A stretch of 64,000 nt of DNA from a virus. Position 1 is the first letter of the stretch. Every line of letters begins with the position of its first letter. The notes beneath the pieces were generated by a model that ran no database searches, was not told the origin of the DNA, and worked only from the letters and a program-made list of their open reading frames with translations. This document shows, piece by piece, positions 60,356 through 64,000 of this stretch. Where the stretch lies: positions 62,001 to 126,000 of IMG/VR virus record IMGVR_UViG_3300009506_000001; one strand, written 5' to 3'. The position numbers and the translations under genes were made by a program.

Positions 60356-61215
60356 TATTTCTTTCCATCTAAGTGTTTCAGCAGCGTCTCTCGGAAGCTA
60401 CTTTTCGGAGCATCACTTTCCACAGTTGTATATGCCCGATCAACTTTTTCTTTTGCAATGATTGGGTCGAAGGCAGGTGTACATCGTTCGGCAGCAGTCA
60501 TCATAAAGCCAACAGCCAGTTCATAACTGATGCCCCGACCTTTTAGGAACCAAGCGAATTTATTCAGTTGCTCGTCACGCTGACCTTCCGTCATGCCGCT
60601 GATAACGGACTCTAAGTTTAACCGTCCGTCGTCCTTTTGTCCAACCATCTCGACAAGCTTGTATGTCCAAGGCTGCATTGGAGATATGGGTAGGTCAATA
60701 TCGTTCCAACGATACTCTAACCACTCACCGTTGATATTACGAGAGGAGGGTGCAACGATGATCTGTCCACCCGCACCACGCGTGTCGATACCAGGTAGAA
60801 TATTGGAGGTGGTCTTTACTTGGTAATCGTCATCCCATTGGAATAGCAAATGGATACCGCCAGTCGGCGTTTTGCCAGCGAGATACTTTTTAATATTGAA
60901 GACGAAATCTTCACCGAAAAAGTTAGAGAGACTCTCCAACCCATTAACTTCATCCTTTTCCTCAGTCGCATCACGCATGTCAATGTCGCAGACCCAGAAA
61001 CCACTTTCTGGTCCGGTGAGGATGCCGACGTTAGCAGACGGAAATTCCATCCACCACTTAACGATCTGTCGTTCATCGACAGATGCGTTCTTCGACCATT
61101 GTTGGATCAGAGGACGTTTGTTCTTGCTAACAGGTAAGACATGCCAACCTCTTTCGGTTGCATACATCAAAGCATGTTCAAGAGTACGTTCTTGAAACTT
61201 ATTCAATTTCGCCAT
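60355..61215 (-). CDS. Primase-polymerase (AEP superfamily)
   Basis: The 286-residue protein matches the bifunctional primase/polymerase N-terminal domain: HVLPVSKNKRPLIQQW, WWMEFPSANVGILTGPES, WVCDIDMRD (catalytic D-x-D), KTPTGGIHLLF (s-x-H), and the metal-binding end region near PGIDTRGAGGQIIVAPSS. The C-terminal 90 residues are helical. It replaces the T4 gp61-type primase; no gp61 is seen in the window. It is first in the operon that carries both topoisomerase subunits. Its ATG lies at the predicted transcription start. Confidence 0.85.
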   Translation of the reverse strand: MAKLNKFQERTLEHALMYATERGWHVLPVSKNKRPLIQQWSKNASVDERQIVKWWMEFPSANVGILTGPESGFWVCDIDMRDATEEKDEVNGLESLSNFFGEDFVFNIKKYLAGKTPTGGIHLLFQWDDDYQVKTTSNILPGIDTRGAGGQIIVAPSSRNINGEWLEYRWNDIDLPISPMQPWTYKLVEMVGQKDDGRLNLESVISGMTEGQRDEQLNKFAWFLKGRGISYELAVGFMMTAAERCTPAFDPIIAKEKVDRAYTTVESDAPKSSFRETLLKHLDGKK

Positions 61216-61221
61216 GCAGCT

Positions 61222-61250
61222 ACTATACTGAATTTAAGACTAAAAGTCAA
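61222..61250 (-). promoter_or_regulatory. Sigma70 promoter giving a leaderless primase message
   Basis: TTGACT, 17 bases, TATAGT. Seven bases after the -10 is the A of the primase ATG. Confidence 0.75.
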
Positions 61251-61260
61251 ATTCCCAATT

Positions 61261-61818
61261 TTAAAAGGGTTCGAAACTGTCTTTAAATAGGTCAAGCAGT
61301 AGGGTCATTGTGTGTTCGTTTGTGGGTACTGTGATGAACTCCTGACCCAACTCTCTCAGGCTATTCTTAATAGCCTCATCGATCGCTTGTGACTCTTCCA
61401 AGTTGTGATCACGCCCATTTGTTTCAAAGTGAGTAGGACGTTCAAGGAAGATGTTGATGTTGTCGTAGGTGTCATTGACAGCTACAACAAAATCAAGGAA
61501 AGCATCAAGAGCAGGCCAAGGACTGACACCCCTTTGCTGTTCGTTCATCTTTGGATAGATGTAGGAGAACAAGATTGGACTATCTACGATTGCGTAGTCA
61601 ACATTGTTACGCAACCGACGGATTCGCTTCTGTTGTTCTACAAAGATGTCTTCTTGTTTGTCGAGCATCTCTTGAAGACGACCTTCCCAAACAAGTTCCT
61701 TTGCGTATTCTGTCACCAAATCGACACTCTGGTGACGCATTTTCATGAAGTAGAAAAGGCCTGCGGCAGTAGTGCTTTTACCTGATCCAGGCCCACCGAA
61801 CAAATTGATTACTTTCAC
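61261..61818 (-). CDS. NadR/AAA_28-type P-loop kinase or ATPase
   Basis: The 185-residue protein has a Walker A motif NLFGGPGSGKSTTAAGLFYF, then LVTEYAKELVWEGR, an Asp in AIVDSPILFSY, and a lid-like segment FLERPTHFETNGRDH. This pattern matches the AAA_28 family that includes the ribosylnicotinamide kinase domain of NadR. Kinase activity on nicotinamide riboside or another small substrate is possible but not shown. The GTG start overlaps the ClpP-like stop (GTGA). Confidence 0.7.
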   Translation of the reverse strand: MKVINLFGGPGSGKSTTAAGLFYFMKMRHQSVDLVTEYAKELVWEGRLQEMLDKQEDIFVEQQKRIRRLRNNVDYAIVDSPILFSYIYPKMNEQQRGVSPWPALDAFLDFVVAVNDTYDNINIFLERPTHFETNGRDHNLEESQAIDEAIKNSLRELGQEFITVPTNEHTMTLLLDLFKDSFEPF

Positions 61819-62510
61819 TTGGCAGCTTTCTTTTTAGATGCTCGCTTTTTCCTTGGCTGTGGTTGTTTAGCTGCTTCCTTTTCAGCCTCTTTGGCTTTCT
61901 GCTCTGCTTCGAGATGTTTCACAAACAACTGTAGTCGTTCACGAACCTCTGACGAAGTCATCCAGAAATCTTCACCAGCCAACATACGATTGATCTCTTC
62001 TTCCGTCATGAAACCCAAATACGTATCTCTAGCCAGTTCTGCATACCACCGAGCTGTTGCGGTTGCCGAAGCAAGATACTCATGGCCTTTGCCATAAGCA
62101 CCACCACTATGGTTGTGGATCATAAACAGACAGTGGTCATTAACTACCATTTCATCACCGTGAAGGAATAGTAGTGTACCTAAAGAGCATACCTCACCTT
62201 CCAGCACTGTGACAACATGGCCTTGGCTCATCTTCATCGCACTGATGATCTGAATGCCTGTGCTAATGTAACCACCAGGAGTGTTTAAGTAGATGTAGAT
62301 GACATCATGAGGACCAGCGGCCTTGATACGCTGAATCATCTCGACGTAATCTTTTGGAGCACCAATTGAATCGCTTATATAGAAGTGGTATTGTTTCCCT
62401 GCAAGAGGAGCCTCGTAGAATTGAACCGCAGGTTCTTTCTCTGAATCATCACCACCAGATTCGTATTCGTACTCTTCTTCCTCTGTCGCAACCTTCTTCG
62501 TTTTGCTCAT
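61815..62510 (-). CDS. ClpP-like serine protease
   Basis: The core (residues about 40-200) has the ClpP fold pattern: FYISDSIG, IYIYLNTPGGYISTGIQI, the nucleophile Ser in GEVCSLGTLLFLHG (S109), and His in FMIHNHSGGAYG (H132). It lacks the long ClpP handle features needed to judge oligomerisation. Both ends are charged: an acidic N-terminus and a Lys-rich tail (PRKKRASKKKAAK). It may act with host ClpX/A or alone. A T4 gp21-type protease is not the obvious assignment. Confidence 0.75.
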   Translation of the reverse strand: MSKTKKVATEEEEYEYESGGDDSEKEPAVQFYEAPLAGKQYHFYISDSIGAPKDYVEMIQRIKAAGPHDVIYIYLNTPGGYISTGIQIISAMKMSQGHVVTVLEGEVCSLGTLLFLHGDEMVVNDHCLFMIHNHSGGAYGKGHEYLASATATARWYAELARDTYLGFMTEEEINRMLAGEDFWMTSSEVRERLQLFVKHLEAEQKAKEAEKEAAKQPQPRKKRASKKKAAK

Positions 62511-62513
62511 GTT

Positions 62514-62672
62514 TTATTTTTCTTTGTGGAGCAGTTCTGCGACTTTTGCCTTAGCAACTAGAAATAGTTCTATGGCCTTAACCTGTAGTCTCTTTGCAAG
62601 CTCAGGCTGTGGGAAGTTCCAACCAACGTAGGCACCAACAACTACACCTACGGCAAGACTTAATACGGACAT
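62514..62672 (-). CDS. Small membrane protein (52 aa)
   Basis: It begins MSVLSLAVGVVVGAYVGWNF, a single membrane segment ending at PQPE, followed by an amphipathic helix (LAKRLQVKAIELFLVAKAK). AAGGGAG lies upstream. Similar MSVLSLAVGVVxG proteins are common in marine T4-like phages. The function is unknown. Confidence 0.7.
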   Translation of the reverse strand: MSVLSLAVGVVVGAYVGWNFPQPELAKRLQVKAIELFLVAKAKVAELLHKEK

Positions 62673-62703
62673 CTCACGTTCTCCCTTATTATTGTTATAA
62701 ATG

Positions 62704-62736
62704 GGAGCCTTTATTTGGTAACAAGGAAAAGGCTCC
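62704..62736 (-). terminator. Strong hairpin downstream of the tmRNA
   Basis: A 9-bp perfect stem (GGAGCCTTT and its complement) with a 15-base loop follows the tmRNA coding piece. It lacks a T run, so it may be a terminator, a processing site or the 3' boundary of the RNA. Confidence 0.55.
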
Positions 62737-62739
62737 TCT

Positions 62740-62970
62740 ATAAAACCCCGATGAGGCTTACGCTGCTAGGCGAAGGTCCTCATAGTAGTTGTCATCGTTT
62801 GCAACTAAAGTTTTGTGCTGGTTACGCCAGTCACCTCTCGGCTATCTCCTGTCCTCTTATTCGCCCCGTCGAATGCCGTGTCATCCCCAATAACTACTTG
62901 TTTTAGTGGAGAAGATGGGAGTCGAACCCATGTCCGCAACGCTTCCAATTTCTATCATCGATAGCAGTGG
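62740..62970 (-). ncRNA. ssrA: Permuted two-piece tmRNA (ssrA)
   Basis: Transcription order is acceptor piece first. Its T arm is ATGGG with loop TTCGACT and CCCAT (62915-62931), followed by the acceptor strand CTTCTCC and discriminator A (62907). An 18-base spacer follows, then the coding piece beginning GGGGATGA (62888), with CATTCGACGGGG. Acceptor pairing GGGGATG with CTTCTCC has one U-U mismatch. The resume codon GCA is at 62802; the tag is ANDDNYYEDLRLAA with stop TAA at 62758. GATAGC/GCTATC can form helix P2 between the pieces, and ATGAGG/CCTCAT a P5-like helix. CCA is not encoded. tmRNA rescues stalled ribosomes and tags proteins for proteolysis. Outer boundaries are approximate. Confidence 0.9.
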
Positions 62971-62978
62971 TATTTATT
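62971..62978 (-). promoter_or_regulatory. Late-type octamer (AATAAATA) before the tmRNA
   Basis: Minus-strand AATAAATA lies just upstream of the acceptor piece, so the RNA may also be made late. Confidence 0.4.
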
Positions 62979-62998
62979 GTCTAAATGCCACACCTCAG

Positions 62999-63027
62999 AT
63001 TATACTGAGAGACGCTTGATAAGACAA
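62999..63027 (-). promoter_or_regulatory. Sigma70 promoter for the tmRNA
   Basis: TTGTCT, 17 bases, TATAAT, with predicted +1 near 62992. It fits a dedicated promoter for the tmRNA precursor. Confidence 0.7.
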
Positions 63028-63037
63028 CAAAAACTAA

Positions 63038-63448
63038 TTAGGGAGATGTATAGACGAAGCTACCCTGAGACATACATTCGGAGAAAAATTGCACGTAAAA
63101 ATGGTCGAGATCCATCTTGGGGTGACGATAAACCGTGTAAAACATACGGGAAAGTTCGAGATACGTCGCTTGGAGCAGGTGATGACCCTGGCTTCTGGCT
63201 GTTTCTACTGAGGCATTCAGCTCAGCCAGTGCTTCGCTACGGGTTTTGCCCTTATCACGAAGGTCAAAGGCTGTTGCTCCTGTTGCAACAACATGGTTAC
63301 ACTCATCTATCTGTTCCTTTGGGAAATCACCGACGTGGGAGTGTGCCTGTGTCCAGCGAATTGAATCGCTCAGATAGAACATCGTGTAGGCGTGGGCGGA
63401 GGTCATAAGGCCCATAGTCAAAAATGCTGCGAGAATCGATTTACGCAT
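63038..63448 (-). CDS. Secreted hypothetical protein with signal peptide (136 aa)
   Basis: The start MRKSILAAFLTMGLMTSAHA is chosen because AAGGGGA lies upstream; it is a classic Sec signal peptide ending in A-H-A. The mature part has two Cys (ECNHVVATG and FFSECMSQGSFV) that could pair in the periplasm. The protein is mostly helical. No family was recognised; an envelope or superinfection role is possible. Confidence 0.65.
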   Translation of the reverse strand: MRKSILAAFLTMGLMTSAHAYTMFYLSDSIRWTQAHSHVGDFPKEQIDECNHVVATGATAFDLRDKGKTRSEALAELNASVETARSQGHHLLQATYLELSRMFYTVYRHPKMDLDHFYVQFFSECMSQGSFVYTSP

Positions 63449-63458
63449 GATATTCCCC

Positions 63459-63947
63459 TTATTTGTTCCACTCGTCTTGCAGTTCCTCCTGATATTCCTC
63501 GACTGCATCGATTTCTTTGATGGTATCTCGGATGTCAGGGAGTTCTGCGATGTCCAAATCGCCAATGTCGTAAGACAATGTGATATGCGGTTTGTACTCG
63601 TCAAAATCATATGTAGCCTCGTGTTCATCCATGAGTTCTTTGTGACGCTTGTTCATTTCAGGGGCATCGAGCTTAACCACCAGGGCGTTCTTTTTGGACT
63701 GTGTTGGCCAGACTTCCATTTTGCCAACCTTGCATTTGATAGGCTTGTCCAGCTGACCCAATGCCTCATAATCGGGGCAAGGCTTTCTACTGTACAGAAG
63801 CGTTGTATGAACCTTTTCAGGGTCAAGTGGATTAGGAAGGTTGTTGTCTTTGGCATATTTGCTGAGCAGTGCTACGCCATCTTTGTCGTACTTGTATCCA
63901 GCGTATGTCCCTGCTTCCTTCTTTTCCATTAGTTCTTGTAACCTCAT
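63459..63947 (-). CDS. Acb1-like anti-CBASS 2H phosphoesterase (gp57B-like)
   Basis: The 162-residue protein has two H-x-T motifs of 2H phosphoesterases: VHTTLLYSRK (H47, T49) and YKPHITLSYD (H121, T123). The sequence around them (NPLDPEKVHTTLLYSRK, ATYDFDEYKPHITLSYDIGD) matches what I recall of the T4 57B/Acb1 family, which degrades cyclic nucleotide signals of the CBASS defence. T4 Acb1 has a similar length. The start MRLQELMEKKE adds a short N-terminal helix. The defence role follows from family knowledge only. Confidence 0.75.
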   Translation of the reverse strand: MRLQELMEKKEAGTYAGYKYDKDGVALLSKYAKDNNLPNPLDPEKVHTTLLYSRKPCPDYEALGQLDKPIKCKVGKMEVWPTQSKKNALVVKLDAPEMNKRHKELMDEHEATYDFDEYKPHITLSYDIGDLDIAELPDIRDTIKEIDAVEEYQEELQDEWNK

Positions 63948-64000
63948 TTTGTGGTCCTCTGATACTTCATAAACATCAGTTTTTCGTCATCGTTGGTTTT
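63944..64000 (-). CDS. C-terminal end of an upstream gene (partial)
   Basis: An open frame runs from the window edge to a TGA that overlaps the Acb1-like ATG (ATGA), the coupling style of this genome. Only 18 codons (ending MKYQRTTK) are visible, so nothing can be said of its function. Confidence 0.45.
   Translation of the reverse strand, partial: KTNDDEKLMFMKYQRTTK

Noticed and set aside
62907-62931. T arm and acceptor end read as an ordinary tRNA
   Set aside because: No matching D arm or anticodon arm lies upstream; the 5' partner strand lies downstream with the tag frame, as expected for a permuted tmRNA.
62977-63408. Plus-strand open frame of 143 codons at the right end
   Set aside because: It overlaps the tmRNA promoter and is antisense to the signal-peptide protein; its start has no ribosome site and its second half is low-quality shadow sequence.
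1-64000. CRISPR arrays, insertion sequences, integrase or attachment sites
   Set aside because: No regularly spaced repeats, transposase, integrase or flanking duplications were seen by eye; the gene content is that of a lytic phage.

Overview
The window is part of the genome of a large T4-like (straboviral/cyanophage-type) myovirus. Diagnostic genes are a late sigma factor gp55, baseplate proteins gp48, gp53, gp5, gp25 and gp6, sliding clamp gp45, family B DNA polymerase gp43, replicative helicase gp41, a DsbA-like protein, and a two-subunit type II topoisomerase gp39/gp52. Several traits are typical of aquatic phages: a B12-dependent ribonucleotide reductase, a 2OG-Fe(II) oxygenase, a retropepsin-like protease, a cytidylyltransferase-like enzyme and very large wedge/fibre proteins. 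No photosynthesis or integration genes are present. The permuted two-piece tmRNA and its tag (ANDDNYYEDLRLAA) resemble those of alphaproteobacteria, although marine picocyanobacteria also carry permuted tmRNAs. Either could be the host; this is an inference.

Layout. Positions 1-491 (minus strand) hold the start of gp55. From 613 to 26179 (plus) runs a late block: a nucleotidyltransferase, baseplate tube cap, wedge, hub and spike, gp25, gp6, a 3016-residue wedge/fibre protein, then a string of short adhesin-like proteins and a papain-like hydrolase. From 26218 to 43559 mostly minus-strand genes follow: a PAAR-M15 spike-tip peptidase, flap exonuclease, clamp, DNA polymerase, DsbA, SleB-type hydrolase, a late operon of putative internal or processed head proteins with a nuclease, aspartic protease and 2OG oxygenase, gp41, and several structural or small proteins. 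From 43626 to 47303 (plus) are two fibre genes with duplicated receptor-binding-type domains, closed by a strong bidirectional terminator. From 47352 to 54044 lie nucleotide-metabolism genes (deoxyribosyltransferase, dCMP deaminase, class II RNR, deoxyribonucleotidase) with a GIY-YIG homing endonuclease and small accessory genes. From 54041 to 61215 (minus) is a replication operon led by a primase-polymerase and both topoisomerase subunits. The right end (minus) holds a NadR-like kinase, a ClpP-like protease, a permuted tmRNA, a secreted protein and an Acb1-like anti-CBASS phosphoesterase.

Regulation is unusually readable. Early/middle genes have host-type promoters (TTGACN-N17-TATAGT or similar) before gp55, clamp, DsbA/polymerase, SleB, gp41, dCMP deaminase/RNR, primase and tmRNA. 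Virion genes have T4-late-type octamers (NATAAATA) a fixed distance before a Shine-Dalgarno. In both classes some promoters place +1 on or within one base of the A of the ATG, predicting leaderless mRNAs.

The most unusual features are the permuted phage tmRNA, a lysine-repeat tail on gp55, roughly 38 Gly-Ser-Pro tripeptides in virion proteins with varied codons, a PAAR-peptidase fusion paired with a gp5 that shows no lysozyme domain, and an array of single-domain TWTIxHxLG proteins. Several genes under 60 codons are described here (59, 42, 59 and 52 residues).
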